A stretch of DNA of 64,000 nucleotides from Oribacterium sp. KHPX15 (GCF_900107835.1 NZ_FNRG01000023.1:1-64000), one strand, 5' to 3'. Numbered from the stretch's first letter, positions 17,144-25,944 are shown. Translations and numbers: made by a program. The notes: generated by a model not told the origin, from the letters alone.

Positions 17144-18436
17144 TCAGTTTTTCTCATACCTTGCCGAACGTAACCTGTAAATAGGAAGTAACAAGAGATA
17201 GAATGAAGCAAATATTGCTGTTGATGGTGCACCTACTGTGGCCAAAGGAACAGCACCGGCGATTGACCATGGAATTAATGGTGCGATAACGACTGCCGTA
17301 TCTTCCAGATCGACGGCGAGTTTATCCTTTTCTTTATATAGTCCGCTGCAAAGCTGATTACAGAGAAGGATTGTAAGGGTCTGGTTGCATGCAATTATAG
17401 CTGAACCAATTGAGGAACAGAATAATGCAGTGAAGCGGTTAGTTTTACCGGCCAGGGAGGAAACTGAATGTTTTACGTTATCAAGGAGCCCTGTCCTATT
17501 AAAGATATCTGAATAAGATGATGATATGCAGACTATTAATCCGCTCTTCAGCATGGAAAGCACTCCTCCACCGCTAAGCATGGAAGAAAGAGCCTCCTCC
17601 TTTGGAGTGAAACCTGTTAGTGCAGTATGTAATATCTCAATGAAAGATATATTTTGTACAAAAAGGCAGATAGGTATTGCGGAAAGTATGCTTAGTCCCA
17701 TGGCAATCTTAACATTAACATGTAAAATGCTAAGAAGCATAATGGTGACTGCGGGAATGACTGTAATCCATTCGAGCTGGAAGGATGCAGAGAAAAGATC
17801 CTTTAGATCCACAATGGGACCTTCAGCGGAAACGGATGAACCTATCGCAAAATATATAACGCAAGCTGCAATGAAAGGTATTAAGGAAGTACGGATCATT
17901 CCTCGGATATTCTTATAGATATCTGTTCCGGTGATTCCTGCAACAAGCAATGCACTTGTTGAGACCGGAGAACATCTGTCGCCGAAAAAAGCACCGGATA
18001 AGACAGCACCTCCGGTCAGCATCGGACTTATTCCCATTGTGGAACCCATGGAGGCACAGATCACTCCCATTGTTGCCGAAGTACCAAAGGACGTTCCGGT
18101 CAGAACCGAGAGTCCGCTGTTAAGAAGAAAAGTCATAAGAAGAAAAATGGATGGTCTAATAAGGGTTGAAGCCTTAGAGACAATAAAAGGAATGGTTCCT
18201 GAAGCCCTCCAAAGAGCGGTCATAACACCTATAAGGATAAAAGTAATCAATATATTACTAACGGTTTTGATCCCATTGATAGCCATGGATATTAGAGACT
18301 TCCAGGAAAATCCTTTATGTCTTCCGTAAAGCATGAACAGAATAAGCCCTGCCAAAAGAGCACAGATTATTGAAATATTCAGCGATATACAAAGCAAAAG
18401 ACTTATGCAGAATAGTCCTAGCACTATATATTCCAT
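17144..18436 (-). CDS. NhaC-family Na+/H+ antiporter
   Basis: 430 residues with about ten to twelve hydrophobic segments. TGTSFGTSATMGVICASMG and GAVLSGAFFGDRCSPVSTSA (about 110-165) are the conserved NhaC core. WSIAGAVPLATVGAPS lies near the C-terminus. The protein exports sodium, or exchanges a small organic acid, against protons. It is a second cation antiporter close to the riboswitch-controlled one. The gene is a single unit with its own terminator and no CATAATTA element. Confidence 0.85.
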   Translation of the reverse strand: MEYIVLGLFCISLLLCISLNISIICALLAGLILFMLYGRHKGFSWKSLISMAINGIKTVSNILITFILIGVMTALWRASGTIPFIVSKASTLIRPSIFLLMTFLLNSGLSVLTGTSFGTSATMGVICASMGSTMGISPMLTGGAVLSGAFFGDRCSPVSTSALLVAGITGTDIYKNIRGMIRTSLIPFIAACVIYFAIGSSVSAEGPIVDLKDLFSASFQLEWITVIPAVTIMLLSILHVNVKIAMGLSILSAIPICLFVQNISFIEILHTALTGFTPKEEALSSMLSGGGVLSMLKSGLIVCISSSYSDIFNRTGLLDNVKHSVSSLAGKTNRFTALFCSSIGSAIIACNQTLTILLCNQLCSGLYKEKDKLAVDLEDTAVVIAPLIPWSIAGAVPLATVGAPSTAIFASFYLLLLPIYRLRSARYEKN

Positions 18437-18611
18437 AAGGTCACATCTCCATCAGTTTGAGTTATTTCCATAGTTTAATAGTAGTTAGATTATCACAAAG
18501 GAAACCTGATAGAAAGAAGTCTGATTCCTTTTCTCCATAATGCCAATATTATTTCTGAGACCTTTATGGTAATCTAAGCACATTCTTTGTTAGATCTGAG
18601 GATATTTAATA

Positions 18612-19154
18612 ATGGAAATGATTATTTTTTACTGTGTTGCCCTTATGTTTGGAGCTGTAGGAGCACTGTTCTACTACTATCCTTTTCAGCAGGGTTTTGA
18701 CACAAAAGAAAAGATTTTATATATTGCCATCGGGACATTTTTTTCTGCGCTGTCTTTTTCAATGTTTACAAAGAATGCGGTGCTTGGAGGGACACTTTTA
18801 TCAGCACTAATGGGTGGATTAACCCTATGGTTTGGACTACATGAATCCTACTCAGTCATTACGCATCATATTAAAACAGAAGGAAGACTTGTAAGGATAA
18901 GAAGACATAGTACCTACAAAGGACGGAACTACTATTCCCTAGATTTTGAACTTGACGAAGACATGGGAACCTATACAGTTAACCATATTTCCTCCACTAA
19001 GAAGTATGTGATTGGGAATTCCTACAAGATTTTTATTTCTGATAATGATCACGAGGCCTATATACACCGTGTCTGGTGGTTTTTTATGGGTATAATCTGT
19101 ATTGTTATGGGAATAATATGGCTTCAGATTATTCCAAAGCTTTTTTCCATGTAG
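18612..19154 (+). CDS. DUF3592-like membrane protein, 180 aa
   Basis: Plus-strand gene behind GAGGATATTTAATA. Three hydrophobic helices lie in the first 80 residues. A small soluble domain follows (GRLVRIRRHSTYKGRNYYS through KYVIGNSYKIFIS), then a final helix (WWFFMGIICIVMGIIWL). The central Y-S-L-x-F and VG-x-Y-x-I pattern resembles DUF3592 domains, whose function is unknown to me. It diverges from nhaC. Confidence 0.6.
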   Translation: MEMIIFYCVALMFGAVGALFYYYPFQQGFDTKEKILYIAIGTFFSALSFSMFTKNAVLGGTLLSALMGGLTLWFGLHESYSVITHHIKTEGRLVRIRRHSTYKGRNYYSLDFELDEDMGTYTVNHISSTKKYVIGNSYKIFISDNDHEAYIHRVWWFFMGIICIVMGIIWLQIIPKLFSM

Positions 19155-19177
19155 AATCAGCGCATGACCGTTCATGC

Positions 19178-19438
19178 TTAAAACGTAAAGATATTGAGCA
19201 GTATCTCTCTCGATGTAGGATTCAGTAAAACAAGCAGCCCTACGAATACGAGCATGAGGAAAACAGCGGAAAAGAAAATGTTGGAGATTTCCTGTATGTA
19301 ATCTCCGGCATTCTTTTTCTTTACAACAATATTATCAGCTGACCGTATAACTCCGGCTTCTTCGCTAAGGAGAAGATTTTCTTTTAACTGCCTCTCTTCT
19401 TCTTCGATCCTCGTCATTAGGATAGGCTTATATCTCAT
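19178..19438 (-). CDS. Small bitopic membrane protein, 86 aa
   Basis: Starts three bases after the upstream ATPase stop and uses GAAAGGGGCTAAAAG as ribosome site, so it is cotranslated. The cytoplasmic N-terminal 50 residues are charged (EEEERQLKENLLLSEE). One helix (IFFSAVFLMLVFVGLLVLL) anchors it. It probably tethers or partners the upstream MinD-like ATPase. Confidence 0.65.
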   Translation of the reverse strand: MRYKPILMTRIEEEERQLKENLLLSEEAGVIRSADNIVVKKKNAGDYIQEISNIFFSAVFLMLVFVGLLVLLNPTSREILLNIFTF

Positions 19439-19441
19439 CTT

Positions 19442-20044
19442 TTAGCCCCTTTCAACGCGCAGCATGACGGCACTCATTACCTGTTGGAAATAGTCTTCTT
19501 TAGATTCGTTCATCTGTACAAACGGATCAGGGAAGTAGGGAGAAAAGAATGTTTCGTCCTTTTTCCGCCCCATATTCAAAAGAAGTTCTTCATTATCCCC
19601 TTCTTCAACAAAAGAAAACACGAAGAATGCTTTCTGCATTTCATTGTCACGTAGAGCATTTTCTGTTTCGCTTAATTCATTTGCTTTGATACCACCAACG
19701 AGGATAGGTATTCCTCCGTGAAGAAATTCCTTTCTGTCGAATCTTTTGTCATTAACACAGCCATGATCGATAATAAGGAAATCGAGATTTGAGCCGCCTT
19801 TCTTTATATCAATGTACTTATGCCTTGGGATCACATCTATACCCTGTACGCTTATAATTCCTGTATCTTTTTCTTCATAATCGGAATAAACGTTATTGGT
19901 GTTCTTAATGTAATTCTTGTCGTTCATTTCCATGTATGCTACATCATAGTCCATGGATTTAATGAACCTTGTAAGCTGTACTGCCTGAGTGGTAGTTCCT
20001 ATGCGGTCCATACATCCCGCAACATTGATAAAAGCAATCATCTT
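19442..20044 (-). CDS. Deviant P-loop (MinD/ParA/TadZ-like) ATPase
   Basis: About 200 residues from MIAFINVAGCMDRIGTTTQA. The ATG at 20044 is chosen because it has an AAGGA site; an upstream TTG lies inside the promoter. Strand-loop features of MinD/ParA proteins are present (LDFLIIDHGCVND, GGIPILVGGIKANEL). The P-loop reads GCMDRIGTTT without the usual Lys pair, as in CpaE/TadZ-like receiver-associated ATPases, so nucleotide hydrolysis may be weak. It likely places an envelope machine with the coupled membrane protein. Confidence 0.6.
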   Translation of the reverse strand, partial: KMIAFINVAGCMDRIGTTTQAVQLTRFIKSMDYDVAYMEMNDKNYIKNTNNVYSDYEEKDTGIISVQGIDVIPRHKYIDIKKGGSNLDFLIIDHGCVNDKRFDRKEFLHGGIPILVGGIKANELSETENALRDNEMQKAFFVFSFVEEGDNEELLLNMGRKKDETFFSPYFPDPFVQMNESKEDYFQQVMSAVMLRVERG

Positions 20045-20092
20045 GTCCTTCTTTCTGCCTTTGCAAACGCTTAATAAATTTCTGCTGTATAA

Positions 20093-20123
20093 CAATTATG
20101 GAAGGAGATCTGCTCATATAAGT
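20093..20123 (-). promoter_or_regulatory. CATAATTA-class promoter, copy 5 (MinD-like ATPase)
   Basis: ACTTATA, spacer ending TCTCCTTC, CATAATTG. Confidence 0.65.
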
Positions 20124-20218
20124 ATTTTTTGATCAATAATTATTTATTTCTACCCGGCGTAGCCTGTTCCTGTCATGAATATGTCCGTGATTGGCGACTT
20201 TTAGTCGTGAATGGGTGT

Positions 20219-20254
20219 AAAAAAGTCCGGAACTGTCTGCTTTGTGTCCGGACT
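20219..20254 (-). terminator. Orphan minus-strand terminator in a 350-bp gap
   Basis: AGTCCGGA and TCCGGACT with extended pairing close a hairpin followed by UUUUUU on the minus strand, yet no minus-strand gene precedes it. The gap 20124-20470 also contains the palindrome ATCGCTATAGCGAT (20291-20304) and repeated CGTTCAT units. A short untranslated RNA ending here is possible. Confidence 0.5.
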
Positions 20255-20308
20255 GTCTGAATTTATTCCATTGGTGTCTATTTTTATTCCATCGCTATAG
20301 CGATCTTT

Positions 20309-20414
20309 CGTTCATGTTTTTGTTGATTTATCGTTATTATTCGTTCATCATTATGTTATTATCTGCCATTATTCATTCATAAAAATGTTACAATACATTG
20401 ACCTTTCGTTCATT
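20309..20414. repeat. Four CGTTCAT-type repeats at about 33-bp spacing
   Basis: CGTTCAT at 20309, 20342 and 20408 and CATTCAT at 20374 are spaced 33, 32 and 34 bp, about three helical turns. The last copy lies inside the promoter of the AAA/DUF4143 gene. They may be an operator array or, less likely, iterons. Confidence 0.4.
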
Positions 20415-20426
20415 TAAATGTAGTAT
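20398..20426 (+). promoter_or_regulatory. Promoter of the AAA/DUF4143 gene
   Basis: TTGACC and TAGTAT separated by 17 nt, about 45 bp before the start codon. Confidence 0.5.
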
Positions 20427-20470
20427 CTATATAATGGTTAATTTATATGTACGTATTAATGAGGTCATAG

Positions 20471-21766
20471 ATGAAGCGAAATATATATTCAAAACTATTA
20501 GATTGGAAAAACTCTCATGATAGAAAGCCTTTGATTTTAGATGGTGCAAGACAAGTTGGAAAGACATGGATTCTTAAAGAATTTGGTGCGAACGAATACA
20601 AAAATGTTGCATATATAAACTGTGATAAAACAATAGAAATGAAATCACTCTTTTATGATTATGATATACAACGTCTTATCCGTTCTTTTTCATCCATTAC
20701 CAAAGAGACAATACTTCCTGAAACTACGCTCATAATACTTGATGAGGTACAGGAGTCTCCTCTTGCTTTAACTTCACTCAAATATTTCGCAGAAGATGCA
20801 CCTGAGTATCACATAATCGTTGCGGGGAGTCTGCTTGGTATTAAGCTACATTCCGGCACTGGATATCCTGTGGGCAAGGTCGAGGAATTAAAACTATACC
20901 CTATGACCTTTCTTGAATTTCTGGAAGCTTCCGGAAATAATGGGTTACTGGAACAGATAAAAAGTCATAATTGGGAAGAATTGGCCCCCATGTCACAGAA
21001 ACTAACTGATCTACTCCGTCAGTATTATTATGTTGGCGGAATGCCTGAAATTGTAAATAACTATTTTACTAAACAAGATCTTAAGGAAGTTCGTAAGCTG
21101 CAAAATAGAATCCTTTCAGATTATGAAAGGGATTTTTCAAAACATGTTCCTGAAGATATACTTCCAAAGGTTGTGATGGTTTGGAATTCAATACCTTCAC
21201 AATTAGCTAAAGAAAATAAAAAGTTTATATATGGTGCATTAAAACAGGGTGCAAGAGCAAAAGAATTTGAGAATGCCATTCAATGGTTAATAAATGCCGG
21301 TCTTCTACATAAGATAGTCCGCACGAACAAGATACAACGTCCACTTAAATTTTACGAAGACACTGGAGCTTTCAAGCTTTTTATCTCTGATCTTGGCTTG
21401 CTTGGTGCAATGGCTGATGTAACATCCAAGGAGATACTCACTGGAATTAATTATTTTTCTGAATACAAGGGAGCTTTTACAGAACAATTTGTTGCACAGG
21501 AACTTACAGCGCTTGATTTAAAGATTTATTACTATTCAAAGGAAAACTCACCGCTTGAAATTGATTTTATAGTACAGAAGGATGAAATATATCCAATAGA
21601 AGTAAAAGCAGAAGAAAACCTTAAATCCAAGAGCCTTCGAACAGTGTTTGAAGAAAACCAAAACCTCAAACCATGCCGTTTTTCGATGTCAGGATTTAGA
21701 AAACAAGAATGGATGGTAAACGTGCCTCTTTATCTTTCACAAGAGTGGATTAATTCTGTAGATTAA
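20471..21766 (+). CDS. AAA_14/DUF4143 ATP-binding protein
   Basis: 431 residues. Walker A DGARQVGKTW (about 24) and Walker B TTLIILDEVQESP (about 95) define an AAA_14 ATPase. YPMTFLEFLEA and a C-terminal DUF4143 domain (ENSPLEIDFIVQKDEIYPIE then VKAEENLKSKSL) follow. The D-x8-E-x-K pattern there resembles a PD-(D/E)XK nuclease core. These proteins are common in anaerobes and have no settled role. It is on the plus strand with its own promoter and terminator, so it is an independent unit. Confidence 0.85.
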   Translation: MKRNIYSKLLDWKNSHDRKPLILDGARQVGKTWILKEFGANEYKNVAYINCDKTIEMKSLFYDYDIQRLIRSFSSITKETILPETTLIILDEVQESPLALTSLKYFAEDAPEYHIIVAGSLLGIKLHSGTGYPVGKVEELKLYPMTFLEFLEASGNNGLLEQIKSHNWEELAPMSQKLTDLLRQYYYVGGMPEIVNNYFTKQDLKEVRKLQNRILSDYERDFSKHVPEDILPKVVMVWNSIPSQLAKENKKFIYGALKQGARAKEFENAIQWLINAGLLHKIVRTNKIQRPLKFYEDTGAFKLFISDLGLLGAMADVTSKEILTGINYFSEYKGAFTEQFVAQELTALDLKIYYYSKENSPLEIDFIVQKDEIYPIEVKAEENLKSKSLRTVFEENQNLKPCRFSMSGFRKQEWMVNVPLYLSQEWINSVD

Positions 21767-21772
21767 CAATTT

Positions 21773-21817
21773 AACTCACTAATACCCACGGCTTAAGTGA
21801 GTATTAGTGAGTTTTTT
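21773..21817 (+). terminator. Terminator of the AAA/DUF4143 gene
   Basis: AACTCACTAATAC and GTATTAGTGAGTT form a 13-bp stem followed by six T. Eighteen bases of its left arm and loop recur exactly at the start of the IscB omega-RNA region (37499-37516). Confidence 0.85.
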
Positions 21818-21824
21818 GTCAAAA

Positions 21825-22610
21825 TCACTTGTTTAAGATCATATTCAGATAATCATCCAAACACTCTTCCAGTATCCTTTCTGCATCCAGATCTCCGAAC
21901 CCGTGATAGAACTCTTCAGCAACGCCTCCGGCAATAGCTCCGAAGGTATCTGTATCACAATTAAGGCTAATGACATTTCTCATGAAGCTTTCATAATCTG
22001 TGCTTTCAAAGAAGCATCTCATGGCCGCCGGAACAGACCCTTGGCAGGTTTCATTCCATCTGTATCGAGGCCTTAACTCTTCGAGGCTATAAGCTATGCT
22101 GTATTCATAGTCCTCAGGCGGATATTCTCTTAATACATAGTCGTATATTTCCTGCTTGCTCTTTCCATGCTTTGCCATCCATATACATGTAGCGGTTACT
22201 ACTGCTCCTTTAATTCCTTCCGGATGATTATGAGACACTGCCGCAGTAGCCTTAGCCTCCAGCTGCATTTCATCAAAATCATCATAGTACTCTCCTACAA
22301 AGGAAACTCTCATGGCAGATCCATTGCCATAGCTTCCATAGGGTGTATGATCAGCCCCATTTACCCAGTTATAGAAACTTCCACCATAACCGCAATTTGG
22401 ATATCTCCTGCCAACTTCTACCATAGTCTCAGTAATATCAAGCCCCTCAATGATTGCTTTCTTTATTGCAAGTGTCATTACGGTATCATCGGTAAACCCT
22501 GCCGATGGATTTCCGGCAAGTTGCACGGTCTTCCAGTCATAATTTTTTATTCTTTTAAACTCATACGGAGAACCCAGTATATCTCCGAGTATTGCGCCTT
22601 TAACTGCCAT
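21825..22610 (-). CDS. ADP-ribosylglycohydrolase (DraG-like)
   Basis: 261 residues. GAILGDILGSPYEF, TDDTVMTLAI (about 42), GYGNGSAMRV and the late NCDTDTFGAIAGGVAEE provide the Asp/Thr residues that bind the two metal ions in DraG/ARH enzymes. It should remove ADP-ribose from a protein, nucleic acid or small molecule. Length is normal for single-domain bacterial members. No ADP-ribosyltransferase is visible nearby, so the substrate is unknown. Confidence 0.87.
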   Translation of the reverse strand: MAVKGAILGDILGSPYEFKRIKNYDWKTVQLAGNPSAGFTDDTVMTLAIKKAIIEGLDITETMVEVGRRYPNCGYGGSFYNWVNGADHTPYGSYGNGSAMRVSFVGEYYDDFDEMQLEAKATAAVSHNHPEGIKGAVVTATCIWMAKHGKSKQEIYDYVLREYPPEDYEYSIAYSLEELRPRYRWNETCQGSVPAAMRCFFESTDYESFMRNVISLNCDTDTFGAIAGGVAEEFYHGFGDLDAERILEECLDDYLNMILNK

Positions 22611-22727
22611 ATCATTAATCTCCTTCCATTTGCCGCTCTCCAGAGAGGCATTTCCTGATTGATGTCATAATGATACATTTATATGATTGAAAAATGGTAA
22701 ACTCGTATTTTACCTTTTAAAATCCAC

Positions 22728-23396
22728 TTATCCCACACAGGCAAATGCTGAAAAATCAAACAGCTCGCCCATTGTATTGCTTATTTTGCTCGGCTCCATT
22801 GCTTCTTTTATCTTCCTGAGTGTAAGGTTGAACAATGTTGTATCTCTCAGGATATTAAGGAGTTCTGCCGTATTTCTCGCATCATCAAGAGCATCATGCT
22901 CTCTTCCCGTGAAGTCAATCCCTGCCATGTCGAGGGCCATGCTGAGCGAAACCTGCCTGTTGAATCCTAGGTGAGTATCGAATTCTTTCTGGAAGTCACT
23001 CCATTTTGTGGTAAGTATAATCTCTTCTTCTGGTGTCATTTCATAATTTTTAAGCGTAATCTCCTTTGCTATCTGGCAATAGTCCGAATCACTCCAGGCA
23101 TATATAGTAACTTCATCCCCGGTTCCAAGACACCAGTTCGTAAACATTCGGAGTGCCTCTTTAAAAATGGGGGCATTCTGGACCATCTCTTCTGTGATAC
23201 CCGTGATTCTCTTAATCTTTCTTTCAATGCAGTCATTATATTCAGGCTTCAAATAGGTCCTGAATGCTGATATCTCCTGAAGATTATCATCAAGCATGAC
23301 TGCTCCTATTTCTATAGTTTCCATCCTGCAGATCCTTCTTGCATCTGATTTCTTTGCGACATAATTCATCTCAAGATCAACAACGATATGTTTCAT
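22728..23396 (-). CDS. DEDDh 3'-5' exonuclease, apparently active
   Basis: The ATG at 23396 follows TTGGAGGGAACC. Motif I is VVDLEMN, motif II lies in YAWSDSDYCQIAKE and motif III is HDALDDARNT, so all five DEDDh residues are present. About 222 residues, close to KapD/ERI-like exonucleases. It probably trims RNA or DNA ends. It is useful as a control for the two DnaQ-like proteins at 50.5 and 53.5 kb, which have lost these residues. Confidence 0.85.
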   Translation of the reverse strand: MKHIVVDLEMNYVAKKSDARRICRMETIEIGAVMLDDNLQEISAFRTYLKPEYNDCIERKIKRITGITEEMVQNAPIFKEALRMFTNWCLGTGDEVTIYAWSDSDYCQIAKEITLKNYEMTPEEEIILTTKWSDFQKEFDTHLGFNRQVSLSMALDMAGIDFTGREHDALDDARNTAELLNILRDTTLFNLTLRKIKEAMEPSKISNTMGELFDFSAFACVG

Positions 23397-23492
23397 GGTT
23401 CCCTCCAATATTTTATGAAAATGCTAATCCTTCTGTGTTTATGGAAACATAATAATATGTAGCCCAGCGAAAAAAAAGTACATAAAAATAGC

Positions 23493-23517
23493 GCATGATA
23501 TACCTGTTATATCATGC
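23493..23517 (-). terminator. Terminator of the 23.5-24.5 kb unit
   Basis: GCATGATAT and ATATCATGC stem, followed by GCTATTTTT on the minus strand. Confidence 0.65.
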
Positions 23518-23524
23518 GTTTAAG

Positions 23525-23824
23525 TTATATATTCTTATTATGATGTAATGGAGCATATCTTATGACGATTAAAGCTATTGCTATAAGCAGCGTATGTCCT
23601 ACAAGCTTCAGTACAACCCCAAATGGTTCATAGAATATCGCGCTTATCAGAAGTACAAACGATATCAGATATAAAATGCCCATGATAATTAATTCTATAT
23701 AGAAATTCAATATCCGTTTGTTTTTATATGACAACACTGCAAGTCCTGCCCAAATAGTTGCAAGAAGTATCAGGGTTGACCCTATTGAATATGACCTTTC
23801 GACCGATTTTAGAATCTCAAACAT
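23525..23824 (-). CDS. Small integral membrane protein, 99 aa
   Basis: Starts behind AAGGAGAAAGAA, ten bases after the stop of the upstream gene. Three hydrophobic helices cover most of its length (STLILLATIWAGLAVLS, then IIMGILYLISFVLLISAIF, then TLLIAIALIVIRYA). No family is recognised. It is in one operon with the 217-aa gene. Confidence 0.6.
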   Translation of the reverse strand: MFEILKSVERSYSIGSTLILLATIWAGLAVLSYKNKRILNFYIELIIMGILYLISFVLLISAIFYEPFGVVLKLVGHTLLIAIALIVIRYAPLHHNKNI

Positions 23825-23834
23825 TTCTTTCTCC

Positions 23835-24488
23835 TTATGCTATTCCGAATTCCTCTTTGACACTCCTGTAATCCTCGTATCTCTCAAAAACAGTAGTTGC
23901 AAAGCCACTATAATCCAGCATCTTCCTTCCTTCAGCGTAACTATACATAAGCACCCTAAGTGCTGCCTTTGCTTCATTGAGATTCTTTGCCGCAAAAAGG
24001 TTTATCCTTTTGTAACCGCACTGCTTATTGTATGTTGCTACCAATGCGTAACAACATTCCTTCGATACAGGGTGTTCCAATCGGTATTTGTCAGTGACAT
24101 CAACAATACGGACCTGTGAGCATTTCTTCAGATTCACGGATTGTACAGGATTCTGACTAAGTATCCAGTAGGCATCAGGCTCAGGCCCGCAGAGCTCGGA
24201 CTTTTTGTACTGGTCAGGTGACTCTGAAAAGTCGTATAGCCTTAACCCATTATTGTATGAGAGAAGTATTGAAGCGTTTCTTTCTTCAACATTATCCAGG
24301 GATTCGTCTCCGTAGAACCGTAATATCTTTCCGTCATGTTCATCTCCGAAATGAAGCGCCAGTGCATAATGACTTCCACTGTAAAGAAGTTCATTTGCCC
24401 TTAGTCTGTCAGAATCGTTTTCGCATTTTGCATAGATTACGTAATCATAGTTAAGAGCTATAGTACCGCTCGAATTCAAGATAAACAT
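23835..24488 (-). CDS. Hypothetical protein, 217 aa
   Basis: Start chosen at MFILNSSGTIALNYDYVIYA, because GGAGGTTTGAA precedes it. A soluble protein with an alternating strand pattern in the first 100 residues and two short helices near the end (NEAKAALRVLMYSYAEG). It is unknown to me. Two CATAATTA-class elements lie upstream, only one of them well conserved. Confidence 0.55.
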   Translation of the reverse strand: MFILNSSGTIALNYDYVIYAKCENDSDRLRANELLYSGSHYALALHFGDEHDGKILRFYGDESLDNVEERNASILLSYNNGLRLYDFSESPDQYKKSELCGPEPDAYWILSQNPVQSVNLKKCSQVRIVDVTDKYRLEHPVSKECCYALVATYNKQCGYKRINLFAAKNLNEAKAALRVLMYSYAEGRKMLDYSGFATTVFERYEDYRSVKEEFGIA

Positions 24489-24524
24489 TTCAAACCTCCG
24501 CATTGAATCAATAATCTGTTACCT

Positions 24525-24555
24525 AAATTATGAGAGCGGATTTTTTATTCTGGGT
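24525..24555 (-). promoter_or_regulatory. CATAATTA-class element, degenerate copy 6a
   Basis: Core CATAATTT with the pyrimidine block TCCGCTCT, but the distal box reads CAGAATA. It lies 60 bp downstream of a better copy and may be a relic. Confidence 0.4.
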
Positions 24556-24586
24556 TTGTTTTTCGGTTTTTTATATGTGTTCTAAT

Positions 24587-24617
24587 TAATTATGAGCGGA
24601 GTTCTTCTCTTATTAGT
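24587..24617 (-). promoter_or_regulatory. CATAATTA-class promoter, copy 6b
   Basis: ACTAATA, spacer ending AACTCCGCT, CATAATTA. Confidence 0.65.
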
Positions 24618-24627
24618 GTTATTTATG

Positions 24628-24660
24628 AAAAAAATAGTGCAGGCCAAAATGGTCTGCACT
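24628..24660 (-). terminator. Terminator of the signal peptidase operon
   Basis: AGTGCAG and CTGCACT stem with a 3' ATTTTTTT run on the minus strand. Confidence 0.8.
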
Positions 24661-24671
24661 AAATACAAGGT

Positions 24672-25355
24672 TCAAAACCTGTAGGATCTTATTAATTTCG
24701 CATCGTTAAATGGATAAAAGCAGAACAGCACCTTTGCAATGATATCTGATTCTTCCACAAACGGATTCACCCAGAATCTGGAATCTTCTGAATTGTTCCT
24801 GTTATCCCCAAGCATATAGTAGCACCCTTCAGGAACCTTCACATGAGCAAGTGGGTAGCGGGTTTTATCGCATATCATTGGTTCTGCAATGTATTTTTCA
24901 TCAAGCGCCTTTCCGTTAACCATGACGAGAGCTTCTTTAAATGTAGCTTCATTATAGAATGTCCCCATGTTTAGAGCATCCGAAGACTTTATATTTGTCG
25001 GCATGATGTCTATAACATCCCCCGGCACTCCTATAATGCGTTTTGTGAAATGTACTACTTTGTTATGTGCATCGATTTCTCCGCATTCCGGACAATGACC
25101 TTCATCATTTTCCTGATACATAGCACCACAGGAACTACATGTATATCCGTATCGGAATATAACTACATCGCCTCTTTTGATGGAGTCTCCCTTGTAAAAT
25201 AGCCTTGATCCTACTACTCTGTCCCCTGTCATCATGGTGTTTTCCATTGATGATGAAGGGATGTACGCAACCGCCAATACGAAATTTGATATTATTCCGG
25301 CTGCCAAGATAGCAATTATGATGCTCCTGAAAAATTCCTTTACTTCTTTTGCCAT
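24672..25355 (-). CDS. lepB: Signal peptidase I with an inserted zinc ribbon
   Basis: 227 residues. An N-terminal anchor helix (IIIAILAAGIISNFVLAVAY) is followed by PSSSMENTM with the catalytic Ser and by VVHFTKRIIGVPGDVI with the general-base Lys. GDNRNNSEDSRFWVN is the conserved C-terminal box. Between Ser and Lys, at about 75-95, sit CSSCG and CPECG, a four-Cys ribbon that ordinary type I peptidases lack. The gene starts four bases after the preceding stop. It likely processes the secreted conjugation and surface proteins of this element. Confidence 0.87.
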   Translation of the reverse strand: MAKEVKEFFRSIIIAILAAGIISNFVLAVAYIPSSSMENTMMTGDRVVGSRLFYKGDSIKRGDVVIFRYGYTCSSCGAMYQENDEGHCPECGEIDAHNKVVHFTKRIIGVPGDVIDIMPTNIKSSDALNMGTFYNEATFKEALVMVNGKALDEKYIAEPMICDKTRYPLAHVKVPEGCYYMLGDNRNNSEDSRFWVNPFVEESDIIAKVLFCFYPFNDAKLIRSYRF

Positions 25356-25358
25356 ATG

Positions 25359-25733
25359 TTAGTTAGCGTACTCGTTAAAAATCGGTGTAAATCTTCTGTT
25401 CCAGGCATTTATGGCTTCAAGCTTTGTCTGCTTTCCGTCATTGTTAAAGTCTTCAGCTATGAATCTGGATCCTCTGGCACCGCATCTTGTACACTGGACA
25501 TAATAATTCCGGTTGGGAACTCCCTTTATTATGGTTTTTGATTTTGTCTGTACCTTGGGGGTTCCGCCACAGAATGGGCAGAGCTTAAGCTCCGGATAAA
25601 TGGTCCATCCGGATTCTGTTCTTGGGAGTTTTTCCTGCTTGTCTACAATGCCTCTAACTCTGTAAAAAATGAAAGGAGTATTATCCTTTTCGTTAATCTG
25701 TTCTTCTTCAAAAATTTCGTATTGCTCTGACAT
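25359..25733 (-). CDS. Lar-like zinc-ribbon protein
   Basis: The start MSEQYEIFEEEQ is chosen for GAGAGGACATCT upstream. Residues 45-110 hold LCPFCGG, YYVQCTRCGARG and AINAWNRR, the layout of Lar-family restriction alleviation and related phage/plasmid zinc-ribbon proteins. It could modulate a host restriction enzyme, but the ribbon alone does not prove that. Cotranscribed with the signal peptidase. Confidence 0.65.
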   Translation of the reverse strand: MSEQYEIFEEEQINEKDNTPFIFYRVRGIVDKQEKLPRTESGWTIYPELKLCPFCGGTPKVQTKSKTIIKGVPNRNYYVQCTRCGARGSRFIAEDFNNDGKQTKLEAINAWNRRFTPIFNEYAN

Positions 25734-25863
25734 AGATGTCCTCTCTTTCTGGCTTATCAAGCCAACAGTATTATCTTTGCTATTTTAATACAATTATGCT
25801 TGATTTTTTTATTTTATTTTTGTTGCTGATGGAATCATTCTGATTTGCTTTAGCTTTACCTTA

Positions 25864-25894
25864 TAAGTATGGGAGGAAATATTTCTGTATTAGT
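25864..25894 (-). promoter_or_regulatory. CATAATTA-class promoter, copy 7
   Basis: ACTAATA, spacer ending TTTCCTCC, CATACTTA. It sits 130 bp from the start codon; a second CATAATTG (25791-25798) without the distal box lies closer. Confidence 0.6.
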
Positions 25895-25944
25895 ATTTTT
25901 GGCTATTAAAAAGATTAAAACGAAAATAAATATAATTTATGAAA

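Noticed and set aside
18437-18600. Possible sodium-sensing riboswitch before the nhaC-like gene
   Set aside because: There is a weak AAAGGAA-TTCCTTT hairpin but no pattern of a known riboswitch class and no terminator.
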